Source: Planctomycetia bacterium
GTDB taxonomy: Bacteria > Planctomycetota > Planctomycetia > Pirellulales > JACPPG01
Direction of reading: 5' to 3'
Length of the DNA: 64,000 bases
Assembly: GCA_016191115.1 (NCBI GenBank)
Contig: JACPPG010000043.1
Location: forward strand, 115,389-179,388
In this document: positions 41,307 through 51,400 of the stretch, one piece after another
How the letters are laid out: each line of letters opens with the position of its first letter
Position numbering within the stretch: position 1 is the stretch's first letter
Position numbers and translations under genes: made by a program
The notes under the pieces: generated by a model
Database searches by the model: none
What the model was told of the DNA's origin: nothing
Seen by the model: the letters and a program-made list of their open reading frames with translations, nothing else

Positions 41307-41759
41307 ATGGCCACGAACGAAGAGATCATCGACATGCTCCGCACGGCCTATTCCATGGAGCTCGAGACGGTGATGAACTATCTCGCCAACAGCACGAATC
41401 TGGATGGCGTGCGTGCCGAGGAGATCAAGAAGAGTCTCGCCGCCGACGTTACCGAGGAGCTCAGCCATGCCCAGCAGCTCGGCCAACGCATCAAGCAGAT
41501 CGGCGGCCTGGTGCCAGGCTCTTTGGGCGTCAAGTTGGGGAACCAGGCGCAGCCCACGGAGAATACGACCGACGTGGTGGGCGTCATCAAATCGGTCATC
41601 GCTGCCGAGAGCGCGGCCTGCACGCAGTACAAGAAACTCATCCGCGCCACGGATGGTGAAGATTACGTGACGCAGGACCTGTGCATCCAGCTCCTCAAGG
41701 CTGAAGAGGAGCACCTGGTGCTCTTCAAAGGCTTCCTGAAAGAGTACACGCAGGCGTGA
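41307..41759 (+). CDS. Ferritin-like di-iron protein (bacterioferritin-like)
   Basis: A 150-residue four-helix protein. Glu18, Tyr25, Glu51 and His54 (in EELSHAQQ) occupy the same positions as the ferroxidase ligands of bacterioferritin; Glu101 in AAESAACTQYKK and Glu133/His136 in AEEEHLVLF complete a di-iron site. The haem methionine of bacterioferritin (Met52) is leucine here, so haem binding is not expected. AAAAGGAG lies about 9 bases before the ATG, a strong ribosome site. Probably iron storage or oxidant protection. The 3' flank starts with a GGCAGTTGGCGGTGGGCAG repeat. Confidence 0.9.
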   Translation: MATNEEIIDMLRTAYSMELETVMNYLANSTNLDGVRAEEIKKSLAADVTEELSHAQQLGQRIKQIGGLVPGSLGVKLGNQAQPTENTTDVVGVIKSVIAAESAACTQYKKLIRATDGEDYVTQDLCIQLLKAEEEHLVLFKGFLKEYTQA

Positions 41760-42230
41760 CAGAGCGGGCAGTTGGCGGTGGGCAGCCAGCAGGGACAGAC
41801 CGCCTCCGTAACGGACGACAAAGTGTCCGGTGCCGATCTGACAGCCGTGCGACGGACGGACGGCAGCCGGGTGCGCGCATTGCTGCGCGGTGATTGTCGG
41901 CAGCCAATGCGGGCCAGGGCCATTTTTGGTCGCCGGAGGCCCCAAACATGCCCCGAAATGGGCCGTTTGGCGGCTGCGCCATCGGCGCCGCCGGGGTAAA
42001 AACTTTAGTCCGAGGCCCCTCGTCGCAATCTCTTATGGCAACGGCACTTCCGGCGCGCGCAAAACCGCGTGTTAAACTTTTCTGTTTGCAGCCCGGCAAA
42101 TGTTCGGCCACATTCACTTGGGAGGCCCCCCAAAGCGGGCGGCGCACGCCTTTTCGACGTGTTGCAAGACGCCAAATGGGGGCGGGCCTACACTTCGGAA
42201 ACAGCACGCCACCGACCGTGGGTTAAAGGC
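41760..42230. other. Long intergenic region upstream of the YTV protein gene
   Basis: About 470 bp without a convincing gene. It begins with a short repeat GGCAGTTGGCGGTGGGCAG (about 41768-41787), close to the stop of the ferritin-like gene. The middle (41930-41990) has GGCCCCAAACATGCCCC and GGGCCG blocks. The last 200 bp should carry the promoter of the YTV gene; no clear consensus was found. Confidence 0.4.
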
Positions 42231-43721
42231 ATGAACAGCACAAAAGCGATCTTCGCCGCACTGACGTTCCTTGTCGCCTCGGCCGCCACGGCGCCGGCCC
42301 AAGTCGTCGGTCCGTGCCAGACGTATCGCGTCCAGTATCAGACGGTGTTCGAGGAGCGGCACGTCACGGGTTACCGCGTTGACTACGAGACCGCGTTCGA
42401 AGAGCGGCAGATCACGACCTATCGCCCGGTCTGGGAGACCGAGTTCCGCGAGCGGCGATACACCGTGGCCAAGCCTGTGGTCGAAACGAGCGAGCGCGAG
42501 GAGCGCTACACGGTGCTCAAGCCGGTTGTCGAGACCGAAATGCGCGACGCGAGCTACGACGTCGTGAAGAACATCTATGAGACGAGCGAGCGCGAAGAGC
42601 GGTACCTCGTGCAGCGGCCGGTGCTTGAGACCCAGGAGAGGGAAGAGCGGTATCTCGTGCAGCGGCCCATGGTCGAGACGCAGGAGCGCGAGGAGCAGTA
42701 TACCGTGATGGCCCCGGTCACGACGTACCGGAACGTGACCGTCGACCAGGGACAATTCGTCGACGAGCAGGTTGTCCATCCTGGCCGCGTCGTCAATCGC
42801 ATGCGGTGGCTGAAGAGCGAGTGCGTGACGGATCCCGTCACCGGCGCGCAGGTTAACCAGAAGCCCGGTCCGGCCTGGGTGCAGATGAAGCTCCCCGACG
42901 AAGTGGAAGTGCGGCGGGCGTGGAAGCCGAACATCGTCACGCAGCAAGTTCCGCAGACGTGCTACGTGCCGCAGGTGCAGGTCCGCAAGGTCCCGTTCCA
43001 GGTCTGCCGCATGGTGACCGAAGAGCAGGTCCGCAAGGTCCCGGTGCAGGTGTGCCGGATGGTTCAAGAGGAGCAGGTCCGCAAGATCCCGGTGACCGTC
43101 TGCCGGCAAGTGACCGAGCGGGTCGAGCAGCAGGTGCCGGTGCAAGTGTGCCGCAAGGTCGCGGAAGAGGTCGTTCGCAAGATTCCCGTGCAAACGACGC
43201 ACATGGTTTGCGAAGAGCACGTGGACCAGGTGCCGGTGCGCGTTTGCCGGATGGTGGCCGAGCCGCAGACGATCCGCATTCCCCGGTGCGTCGAGAAGCG
43301 AACGCCGGTGACGTACACGTATCGCATTCCGCGGACGATCGTTTGCAAGGTGCCGATCGTCGATCCATGTGACCCTTGTTGTCCGGCGGCGGCCGCGCCG
43401 CCGGCTGCGTCCTCGCCAAGCGACGCACAAGGGGACAGTTCCTATTACACGAGACCGCCACAGGGTTCGTCCTCGACGCCTGCGAAGAAGTCCGAGCCCA
43501 CGCCCGCCGAACCGTCCGGCGCGACGGGAGGAGATGCGACTAAGACGCCGAAGATTGGACCCGGCGAAGAGGTGCCGGATTCCGCGACGCCCCCTGCCGA
43601 GCCGCCGGCGGATGCCCCCAAGCCATCAGACGGCGCGGCCCCCGCGTCGAAGGAGAACCAGGCGCGCAAAACCCCTTCCACGCGCCCGGCGACGCCCGCC
43701 GCGCCACGCGCGGCCGGATAG
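42231..43721 (+). CDS. Exported YTV-repeat protein
   Basis: A 496-residue planctomycete-specific type of exported protein. A signal peptide (about 1-23, FLVASAATAPAQ) is followed by a first repeat region (about 30-165) built from units like YETAFEERQITTYRPV, ETSEREERYTVLKPVV and ETQEREERYLVQRPMV. A central non-repeat segment (KSECVTDPVTGAQVNQKPGP) is followed by a second region (about 235-370) of PVQVCRMVQEEQVRKIP-type units with a regularly placed Cys. The tail is Pro/Ala/Ser-rich. Role unknown; regular beta repeats and spaced cysteines suggest an envelope structural protein. The ATG at 42231 is fixed by the signal peptide. A strong terminator follows. Confidence 0.9.
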   Translation: MNSTKAIFAALTFLVASAATAPAQVVGPCQTYRVQYQTVFEERHVTGYRVDYETAFEERQITTYRPVWETEFRERRYTVAKPVVETSEREERYTVLKPVVETEMRDASYDVVKNIYETSEREERYLVQRPVLETQEREERYLVQRPMVETQEREEQYTVMAPVTTYRNVTVDQGQFVDEQVVHPGRVVNRMRWLKSECVTDPVTGAQVNQKPGPAWVQMKLPDEVEVRRAWKPNIVTQQVPQTCYVPQVQVRKVPFQVCRMVTEEQVRKVPVQVCRMVQEEQVRKIPVTVCRQVTERVEQQVPVQVCRKVAEEVVRKIPVQTTHMVCEEHVDQVPVRVCRMVAEPQTIRIPRCVEKRTPVTYTYRIPRTIVCKVPIVDPCDPCCPAAAAPPAASSPSDAQGDSSYYTRPPQGSSSTPAKKSEPTPAEPSGATGGDATKTPKIGPGEEVPDSATPPAEPPADAPKPSDGAAPASKENQARKTPSTRPATPAAPRAAG

Positions 43722-43753
43722 GACCAAGAAGAGAACCAATCGAACCAGCGCCC

Positions 43754-43790
43754 GGGGCATGGGCCACCGAATGCGTGTGGCTCATGCCCC
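43754..43790 (+). terminator. Hairpin terminator of the YTV gene
   Basis: GGGGCATGGGCCAC (43754-43767) pairs with GTGGCTCATGCCCC (43777-43790) with one G-T wobble and a 9-nt loop, followed by GTTTCGTTG. It lies 33 bp after the stop codon. A copy of the truA-stop repeat follows at 43818-43840. Confidence 0.8.
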
Positions 43791-43876
43791 GTTTCGTTGC
43801 GCTGCGTCTCGGGCACGCCGCGTAGCCGCGGCGGCTAAACGATTGGCATTTCAAGACGGTCTGCTGCCGGCCGCCG

Positions 43877-44803
43877 TCAGCTCGTTCGATGCCCTGAGAT
43901 CCGCATGTAGATGTCTTCCAAGTTGTCGCTCTTGACGGCCAGCGACACCAGCGGAATCCCTTCGCTCACGATCCGGCGGTGCAAGCCGGGCAGCTCCTCG
44001 CGGCCGGCGGACCAGGCGCAGGTCACCTGGCCATTGAGCGTCTGGATGCCCTCGACTGCTTGCTCGCGGTCGAGCAGTTCCACCAACCGCGGTTGGTCGG
44101 CCGCGACTTCGATCACCAGTTGCAAGTGCGACTTCAGTTGCCGAAGGATATCCTCCACCCGGCCCGTGGCCAGCAGGCGCCCTTGCTCGACAATGCCGAT
44201 CGACGTGCAGAAGTCGGCCATCTCCGTCAAGATGTGACTGGAAATGAGTACCGTCCGCCCCATGTCGCGCAGTTTCTTGAGAATTTCGCGGAACTCGATG
44301 CGGCCGGCCGGATCGAGCCCGGACGCCGGCTCGTCCAAGAGCAGCACCTGCGGTTGATGCAGCAAGGTCTTGGCGAAGCACAGCCGCTGTCGCATGCCGC
44401 GCGACAGCGCCTTCACTTTGTCGTCGCGGCGGACTTCGAGGCTCACCAGCTCCAGCACGTCGTCGATCAACTCGTTGCGCCGCTTGCGTTCGATTCGGTA
44501 ACACGCCGCGAAGTGGTCCAGGTATTCCCAGACCAGCATGTCGTCGTACAAGCTGAAGAAGTCGGACATGTAACCGATCAGCGGGTGCACCTCCAGGGGC
44601 GAGGCAATGACGTCGATGCCGCCGATCGTGACTTCGCCGTAGGTCGGCTCCAAGAGCGTGGCCAGAATGCGAATCAGCGTGGTCTTTCCGGCGCCGTTGG
44701 GCCCGATCAGCCCGTACACTTCGCCCGCCGGGATCGAGAGCGTAAGGTTCTCGATCGCCACGGTGCTGTCGTACTGCTTGCGGAGGTGGCGGATTTCGAT
44801 CAT
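43877..44803 (-). CDS. ABC transporter ATP-binding protein
   Basis: A 308-residue ABC ATPase of the drug/gliding-type export class (ABC-2 partner). Walker A GLIGPNGAGKTT, the Q-loop, the signature LSRGMRQRL, Walker B VLLLDEP with ASGLDPAGR, and the switch histidine in ILISSHILTEM are intact. A C-terminal extension of about 80 residues (LQLVIEVAADQPRLVELLD...) follows, as in many ABC-2 ATPases. No permease gene is next to it in the window; downstream on the minus strand is the convergent YTV gene. ATG 44803 gives the family start MIEIRHLRKQYDST. Confidence 0.93.
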   Translation of the reverse strand: MIEIRHLRKQYDSTVAIENLTLSIPAGEVYGLIGPNGAGKTTLIRILATLLEPTYGEVTIGGIDVIASPLEVHPLIGYMSDFFSLYDDMLVWEYLDHFAACYRIERKRRNELIDDVLELVSLEVRRDDKVKALSRGMRQRLCFAKTLLHQPQVLLLDEPASGLDPAGRIEFREILKKLRDMGRTVLISSHILTEMADFCTSIGIVEQGRLLATGRVEDILRQLKSHLQLVIEVAADQPRLVELLDREQAVEGIQTLNGQVTCAWSAGREELPGLHRRIVSEGIPLVSLAVKSDNLEDIYMRISGHRTS

Positions 44804-44957
44804 GTGTCTTGAAATCTCGTGCCGCGCAAATTGGCGGGAACTATCGCGGGCCGACATCTACGACTGTACGGCCTCGGCGCGGTGAAAGCAAAGTGGTGGG
44901 CCGCAACGCCGCCGTGGCGAGACTTTCGTTCACGGTCCTCACGGCTTATGATCCAAG

Positions 44958-45114
44958 CAGGGCCGTTCTGTTTTTCAAAATGGCGAGGCGGGAAAATGGG
45001 ACTGGCTCCGAGCATAAACAGCGCAAGTCCTTTCAGACCAACGTTGCGTCTCGGTGCCTGTCCCACTTTCCCGCCGGTGCGCCGCCGTCCAGCTTAAATC
45101 TGTGAATGGCCCTG
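44958..45114 (-). mobile_element. MITE-like element, copy 5 (reverse orientation)
   Basis: 157 bp, in the opposite orientation to the other copies, with ends CAGGGCCGTTC and GAATGGCCCTG. A perfect 10-bp direct repeat ATGATCCAAG flanks it (44948-44957 and 45115-45124). It lies between the divergent ABC ATPase and PVC haem-protein genes, about 59 bp upstream of the latter, so here it sits in a promoter region. Confidence 0.95.
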
Positions 45115-45172
45115 ATGATCCAAGGCGGCGTCGCTGGGGCGGGGTGCGCGGTGGTCGGCCCACAGTCTTGAG

Positions 45173-48100
45173 ATGAAATCAGCCATGAATCGGGCGTTGG
45201 GGATTCTGGTCGTGTTGTGCATGGCGCTCGCGGCTTGCGCCCGCGCCGAGGAGCCCGCCGGCAAGAGGCCGCTTTTGCCACGGCAGCCGCTCGAAGAGCT
45301 GCTCAAGCCAGTCGCGGCCAAGGAGCCTGCCGACGCCCTCAAGACGTTCGAGACCATCCCCGGCTTCCGCATGGAGCTCGTGGCTCACGAGCCGGACGTC
45401 GTCGATCCGGTGGCCGCCGCGTTCGACGAGGATGGGCGGCTGTACGTCGCCGAGATGCGCGACTATCCCTTTCGGCCGAAGGAGGACGAGAAGCCGTTCG
45501 GCCGGGTCCGCCTCCTGGAGGATACCGACGGCGACGGGCGCTTCGATCGCAGCACGGTCTTCGCCGATGAGTTGCTGTGGCCCACCGGGGTCGTGCCATG
45601 GAAGCAAGGCGTCTTCGTCGCCGCCGCCCCGAACATCTACTATCTGAAGGACACCGACCACGACGGACGGGCCGACGTGCGGCAGATCGTGTTCTGCGGC
45701 TTCGGCACGCAAAACGAGCAAGGATCGGTCAACAATCTTGCCTGGGCTCTCGACGGCCGGATCTACGCCAGCACGTCGAAGAACGGCGGCAAGATTCGGC
45801 CTGCCGACGACCCTCAGGCCGAAGAGGCCGCTATCAACGGGCGCGACTTCTCGTTCGACCCTGAAACCGGGCGCTTCGAGCTGGTGACCGGCGGTGGCCA
45901 GTTCGGCAACGCCTTCGACGACTGGGGCAACCGCTTCCTGTGCGATCAGTCCGATCCGTCGATGCAAGTCGTGCTGCCGCACCGCTACCTGGCGCGGAAT
46001 CCGTTCTTGGCCGTGCCCAAGGCGATCAACGACTTGACGCCGGGCGCGACGCCGACGTTCCGCGCGAGTCCCTTGGAAGGGTGGCGGATCGTCCGCTCCA
46101 GCCGGCGATTGGCGCTGGGTGAGCGGTCGGAGAAGTCCTCCGGCCTCAGTCACAACGTGCTCGACGGCGTGGCCGGCCTGATGATTTACCGCGGCCAGGC
46201 GTTCCCGCCGGAGTTTCGCGGTAGCCTGGTTGTCGGCGACGCGCAAAGCAACCTGGTTCACCGCCGCCGGTTGGAGCCGAGCGGCGTCACCTTCCGTTCG
46301 CTGCGTGCCGACCCGAACACCGAGTTCGTCCGTTCGACCGACACCTGGTTCCGCCCCGTCAACGCCATCAACGCGCCCGACGGCACGATCTACATCATGG
46401 ACATGGCCCGCGAGATCATTGAATCGGTGCACGTGCCGTGGGATGTCGTGGGCAAGATCAATTTGAAGAGTGCCGGCCGGGGGCGGATTTATCGCATTAC
46501 GCCCGATGGTTTTCAGGTGCCGCCGCCGCCGTGGCTGTCACATGCGACGACGGCCGAACTTGTGGCGCTTCTTGCGCATCCCGGCGGCTGGTGGCGCGAT
46601 ACGGCGCAGCGGCTATTGCGCGAGCGGCAGGATAAGTCGGTGGTGGCTCCGCTTCGGGCCATGACCCGAAGCCACGAATTGCCTTTGGCCCGGCTACACG
46701 CCCTGTACGCCCTTGACCAACTGCACGCCCTGATCACAGAAGACGTGGCGGCGGCGCTTTCCGACAGGCATCCCGGTGTCCGTGAGCATGCGGTCCGCCT
46801 GGCAGAGCCGTGGTTGCGCCAATCCAATTCCGGGCTGGCAAACGCGGTCGCAGCGCTGGCCGACGACCACGACGGCCGGGTCCGCTTCCAAGTGGCATTT
46901 GCGCTGGGCGAGATCGGCGCCGATTCACGCCCCGACCTGTTGAAGGATCGCACCGGCGGCCTGGCAGCGGTCGCGTGGCACGACGCCGACGACCCGTGGT
47001 TGCGAACCGCCATCCTCAGCTCATGCGCCGACGGCGCAGCCCGTGTGATAAAAGAGCTGCTGCGGCGGATCGCTGAAGACGGAGAAGCGAGCGCCCGGCT
47101 CGATCCGCTGCTCGAGCAACTTGCGTCGCTCGTGGGTCGCGAGAAGCGCGACGAAGCGGGGCGCGGCGCGATCGATATGCTCGACTCACTGGCCGCATCG
47201 CACCACGCGAAGACGACGGATGCTCGCCGCCGCCCCATTCTGCTGGGCTTATCCGACGGTCTGCGCGGCGCCGGCGGCAGCCTGCAGCAGCTCAGGCCGC
47301 GGCTATCGCACGAAGCTGTGGAGATGATCGACCGGATCGTCGGCGCAGCGATGAAGGCGGCCGCCGATCGCAGCGCGGAGCCCGGCGAGCAGCATCAGGC
47401 CATTGGGCTCTTGTCCTGTGGCGAATTCGATCGCGTCAGCCCCACTTTAGTCGCGCTTCTCACGCCCGCCGAACCGGAAGCCGTCCAGCGCGCCGCGGTG
47501 CAGTCGCTGGCCGCGTTCGACAATCTGCAAGTCGCGGCGGCGCTATTGGCGCCGTGGCGGCAATACACGCCTCCGGTGCGCGACGCGGTCGTGCAGGCAC
47601 TATTTGCCCGCCAGGAGCGGCTCGTCGATTTCATCGCGGCCGTCGAAGTGGGCGACGTGGCCGTCAGTCACGTTGGCCGCGTGCAGCGATCGATACTGCT
47701 CGCGCATCGCGACCGGCAGGTGCGTGCCCGCGCCGAAAAACTTTTCGAGACCGACACGAGTCCTCGTAGCGAAATATATGATCGCTACCGCCCCGCCCTG
47801 ACGCTCGCCGGCCGTGCCACCGAAGGGGAAAAGGTGTACGAGCGCGAATGCATGAGCTGCCATCAGATCGGCGCCAAGGGGCAGGCCGTCGGGCCAAACC
47901 TGGCGCTCACGAAAAACCGCACGCCGGAGGAGCTCTTGTTGCACATTCTCGATCCCAATCGCGAAGTGCAGCCGGCGTTCATCCAGTACACCATCGTCGA
48001 CCGGGCGGGCGGAATCCACACCGGGCTGGTGACCGCCGAGACGGCCGCCAGCATCACGCTGCGGCGCGACAAAAGCGTCGAGGAGACGGTGCTCAAGCAA

Positions 48101-48274
48101 GAGATCGACGAAATCAGCAGCACCGAAAAGTCGCTCATGCCCGAGGGGTTTGAAAAGACCATCGACCAGCAGCAGATGGCCGACCTGCTGTCGTTCCTAG
48201 GCGCGCTGCACTACGACATCGGCACGCAACCCGGCCGCCGCACGGCGGACGAAGGCGTGAAGAACGCGGACTAA
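45173..48274 (+). CDS. PVC-type membrane-bound dehydrogenase / haem-binding protein
   Basis: A 1,033-residue exported protein of the large planctomycete cytochrome-like family. After a signal peptide (about 1-25, LVVLCMALAACARA) comes a beta-propeller dehydrogenase domain (about 60-420: GFRMELVAHEPDVVDPVAAAFDEDGRLYVAEMRDYP, RVRLLEDTDGDGRFD, GIPRNAIN-like AINAPDGTIYIMDMAREII), then helical HEAT-like repeats (about 470-830, ADDHDGRVRFQVAFALGEIG), and a C-terminal cytochrome c domain with CMSCH and VGPNL (haem ligand region). It likely oxidises a sugar or polyol outside the cell and passes electrons to its haem. Substrate unknown. A second ATG four codons in is an alternative start. Confidence 0.92.
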   Translation: MKSAMNRALGILVVLCMALAACARAEEPAGKRPLLPRQPLEELLKPVAAKEPADALKTFETIPGFRMELVAHEPDVVDPVAAAFDEDGRLYVAEMRDYPFRPKEDEKPFGRVRLLEDTDGDGRFDRSTVFADELLWPTGVVPWKQGVFVAAAPNIYYLKDTDHDGRADVRQIVFCGFGTQNEQGSVNNLAWALDGRIYASTSKNGGKIRPADDPQAEEAAINGRDFSFDPETGRFELVTGGGQFGNAFDDWGNRFLCDQSDPSMQVVLPHRYLARNPFLAVPKAINDLTPGATPTFRASPLEGWRIVRSSRRLALGERSEKSSGLSHNVLDGVAGLMIYRGQAFPPEFRGSLVVGDAQSNLVHRRRLEPSGVTFRSLRADPNTEFVRSTDTWFRPVNAINAPDGTIYIMDMAREIIESVHVPWDVVGKINLKSAGRGRIYRITPDGFQVPPPPWLSHATTAELVALLAHPGGWWRDTAQRLLRERQDKSVVAPLRAMTRSHELPLARLHALYALDQLHALITEDVAAALSDRHPGVREHAVRLAEPWLRQSNSGLANAVAALADDHDGRVRFQVAFALGEIGADSRPDLLKDRTGGLAAVAWHDADDPWLRTAILSSCADGAARVIKELLRRIAEDGEASARLDPLLEQLASLVGREKRDEAGRGAIDMLDSLAASHHAKTTDARRRPILLGLSDGLRGAGGSLQQLRPRLSHEAVEMIDRIVGAAMKAAADRSAEPGEQHQAIGLLSCGEFDRVSPTLVALLTPAEPEAVQRAAVQSLAAFDNLQVAAALLAPWRQYTPPVRDAVVQALFARQERLVDFIAAVEVGDVAVSHVGRVQRSILLAHRDRQVRARAEKLFETDTSPRSEIYDRYRPALTLAGRATEGEKVYERECMSCHQIGAKGQAVGPNLALTKNRTPEELLLHILDPNREVQPAFIQYTIVDRAGGIHTGLVTAETAASITLRRDKSVEETVLKQEIDEISSTEKSLMPEGFEKTIDQQQMADLLSFLGALHYDIGTQPGRRTADEGVKNAD

Positions 48275-48424
48275 CCACGGAGACACAGAGGCACGGAGAA
48301 GAAGGGCGAAGGTCGAAGTCCTAAGCACGAATGCCGAATAGATCATTTCGGCCTTTCGTGTTTCGAGATTCTTTGGCATTCGTGCTTTGACATTCGTTTT
48401 CTTCTCCGTGCCTCCGTGGTGATC
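48273..48424. repeat. 150-bp palindrome between the convergent PVC and dnaE2 genes
   Basis: Outer arms ACCACGGAGACACAGAGGC (about 48276-48294) and GCCTCCGTGGT (about 48411-48421) and inner arms AGCACGAATGCC (48326-48337) and GGCATTCGTGCT (48373-48385) pair, making nearly the whole gap one hairpin. It may terminate both genes. The CACGGAG motif is the same as in the arms around the GxxExxY cassette (51648-51673 and 52168-52193). Confidence 0.85.
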
Positions 48425-51400
48425 TCACCGGAAATCGCGCGACTGCGAGCCGATGCGGCGCGATAGCTCGACCAGGTCGTCGAGCCGGTTCACCAGCACG
48501 TGGATCACTTCCCCTTGGCGTTCCAGTTTGCCGTGCGCCACGAGTGCCGCCGCGCCCTTGGCCGCGCGGCGATAGCGCTGCCAGATCGCCGGGCGAACGA
48601 TGAGGTTGGCCACGCCGGTTTCGTCCTCCAGCGTGACGAACGTGATGCCGCTGGCCGTGCCGGGGCGCTGGCGGACGAGCACCAGGCCGGCCACGCGCAC
48701 CTGGCGGCCGGAGCGCACGTGCGGCAGCTCGCGCGCCCGCAACACCCGCAAGCCCGTGAGCATCTCGCGAAAGAACGATAGCGGATGGGCCCGCAGCGAC
48801 AAGCCGGCCGTCCGATAGTCGGCCAGCACCTCTTCGTAGTCCGAAAGCGCCGCAAGGGGCGCCTCCGGCTCTTGGTCCTCGTCCGATTTCGCCCGATCGA
48901 AGAGCGGCAGCGCGCGGGCCGATTGCTCGTGCGCCAGCGCCTGCCACAAGCCGCCTCGCCGATCGAGCGCAAGCGAGCGCAGCGCATCGGCCTTGGCCAG
49001 CCGCACCAACAGCGGCCGGCCCAAGCCGGCGCGGCGGGCAAGGTCCGCCAGCGAGCGGAAGGGCCCCGCGCGCCGCGCCGCGACGATCTTTTCCACCGCC
49101 GCCGTCGGCAAGCCCGCAAGCTGCCGCAGTCCGAGCCGCAACGCAAGCGTCCCCTTGCTCGGCTCGAGCGTGCAGTCCCACTGGCTTTCGTTCACGTCGG
49201 CCGGCAACACCCGGACGCCGTGCTCGCGGGCGTCGCGCACGAGCTGCGCCGGCGCGTAGAAACCCATCGGCTGGCTGTTCAGAAGCGCCGCGGCAAACGC
49301 GGCCGGGTGGTAGCGCTTGAGCCAGGCCGACACGTACACCAATAGCGCGAAGCTGGCGGCGTGCGATTCGGGAAAACCATACTCGCCGAACCCGCGAATC
49401 TGCTGAAACACGTTTTCGGCGTACTCGGCCGAGAGTCCGCGGGCGAGCATGCCTTCGATCAGCTTCTTTTGGAACTGTTCGATCAAGCCCGGCCGCCGCC
49501 AACCCCCCATCGCCCGGCGAAGCTGGTCCGCCTCGCCCGGCGTGAACCCGGCGGCGACCACGGCCAGCCGCATCGCCTGTTCCTGGAAGATCGGCACGCC
49601 CAGCGTCTTGTCGAGCACCTCGCGGATCGCCTCGCTGGGGTAGCTGACCGGCTCCAGCCCCGCGCGCCGCCGCAAGTACGGATGCACCATCTTCCCTTGG
49701 ATCGGGCCCGGCCGCACGATCGCCACCTCGATCACCAGGTCGTAGAACTTGCGCGGGCGAAGGCGCGGCAGCATGCTCATCTGCGCGCGGCTTTCGATCT
49801 GGAACACGCCGATCGTGTCGGCCCGGCAGACCATGTCGTAGACGGCGCCGTCCGCCGGCGGGACCGTGGCCAACGTCAACCGCCGGCCGTGGTGACGCTC
49901 GACCAGGTCGAAGCACTTGTGGATCGCCGTCAACATGCCCAGTGCCAGGCAATCCACTTTCAAGATGCCTAATTCGTCCAGGTCGTCCTTGTCCCACTCG
50001 ATGACGGTGCGATCCGCCATAGCCGCGTTCTCGATCGGCACCAATTCGCACAGCGGCCCGCGGGTGATGACCATGCCGCCGACGTGTTGCGAAAGATGCC
50101 GCGGAAAGCCGAGCAACGGTTCGACGAGCGCCACCAACTGCCGGCCGACCGTGCTGGCGGGATCGAGCCCCGCGTCGCGCAGGCGATTGGCCCAGCGATC
50201 CTCCCCCTGGTACTTGTCGAGCGACTTGGCCAGGGCATCGACCCGATCGAGCGACAAGCCGAGCGCCTTCCCCACGTCGCGCACGGCGGAGCGGGGGCGG
50301 TAGGTGATGACCTCGGCCGTCATGCCGGCGCGATCGCGGCCGTACTTTTCGTAGACGTATTGCAGCACCTCCTCGCGCCGCTCGTGCTCGAAGTCGACGT
50401 CGATATCGGGGGCCTCGTTGCGCTCGCGGCTCACGAACCGCTCGAACAGCACGTCCATCCACTCGGGATCGACCGACGTCACGCCCAGGCAGTAGCAAAC
50501 GGCGGAATTCGCCGCCGATCCCCGCCCTTGGCAAAGGATGCCCCGGTGGCGGGCGAACCGCACCAGGTCCCACACGGTGAGGAAGTACGCCTCGTACCGC
50601 AGCTCCTCGATCAGCTTTAGCTCGTGCTCGATCAGGCCGCGCACCTTGTCGGGGATGCCCTGCGGATAACGCTTCCGCGCGCCGCGCCATGCGAGTTGCG
50701 CCAGGTGCGCAAGCGGCGTCGTGCCGGGCGGGCAGAGCTCTTCGGGATACTCGTAGCGCAGCTCGTCGAGCGAGAACGTCGAGCGGTCGGCGATCTCGAT
50801 GGTGCGGGCGATCGCCGCCGGCGCGCGGGCGAAGAGTTCGGCCATCTCGGCCGGCGACTTCAGATGCCGCTCGGCATTGGCCGACAGCCTCGGCCCGGCC
50901 TCGGCCACCGTCGCGCCGGAGCGGATCGCCAAGAGCACGTCGGCCAGCGCGCGGCGCTGGGGCACATGGTAGTGGACATCGTTGGCCGCCGCCAACGGCA
51001 CGCGGGCGTGGGCCGCCCGGGCGACGAATTCCGCGAGCCGTCGTTCGTCGTCCGGTCCGCGATGCAACTCGGCCAGGGCATAGCAGCGATCGGCGAAGAT
51101 GTCGCGATAGTCCAGAAGCGAGCCATTCCGTTTCGCGTGGAGCGCGGTGCTCGCAGAGCACCCTACGGATGGCTCGGCCTCTTCCTCAAGTGGCACGAGG
51201 GCCAACAGGCCGGCGGCGTGCGCGGCCACGTCGTCGAGCCGAAGCGCGCATTGGCCCTTGGGCGCGCGGCGCCGGCCGACGCTCAACAGCCGCGCCAATC
51301 GGCCGTAAGCCGCGCGATCGGTCGCCAAGAGCACGACCGCCGGGGCGTCCCGCGGATGAATCTCCGCGCCTATGAATAGCTTCAGTCCCACCGATTTTGC

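Noticed and set aside
48321..51161. Very long open frame in another register over dnaE2
   Set aside because: It is Arg/Ala/Gly-rich nonsense typical of GC-rich shadows; the DnaE2 frame carries all the catalytic motifs.
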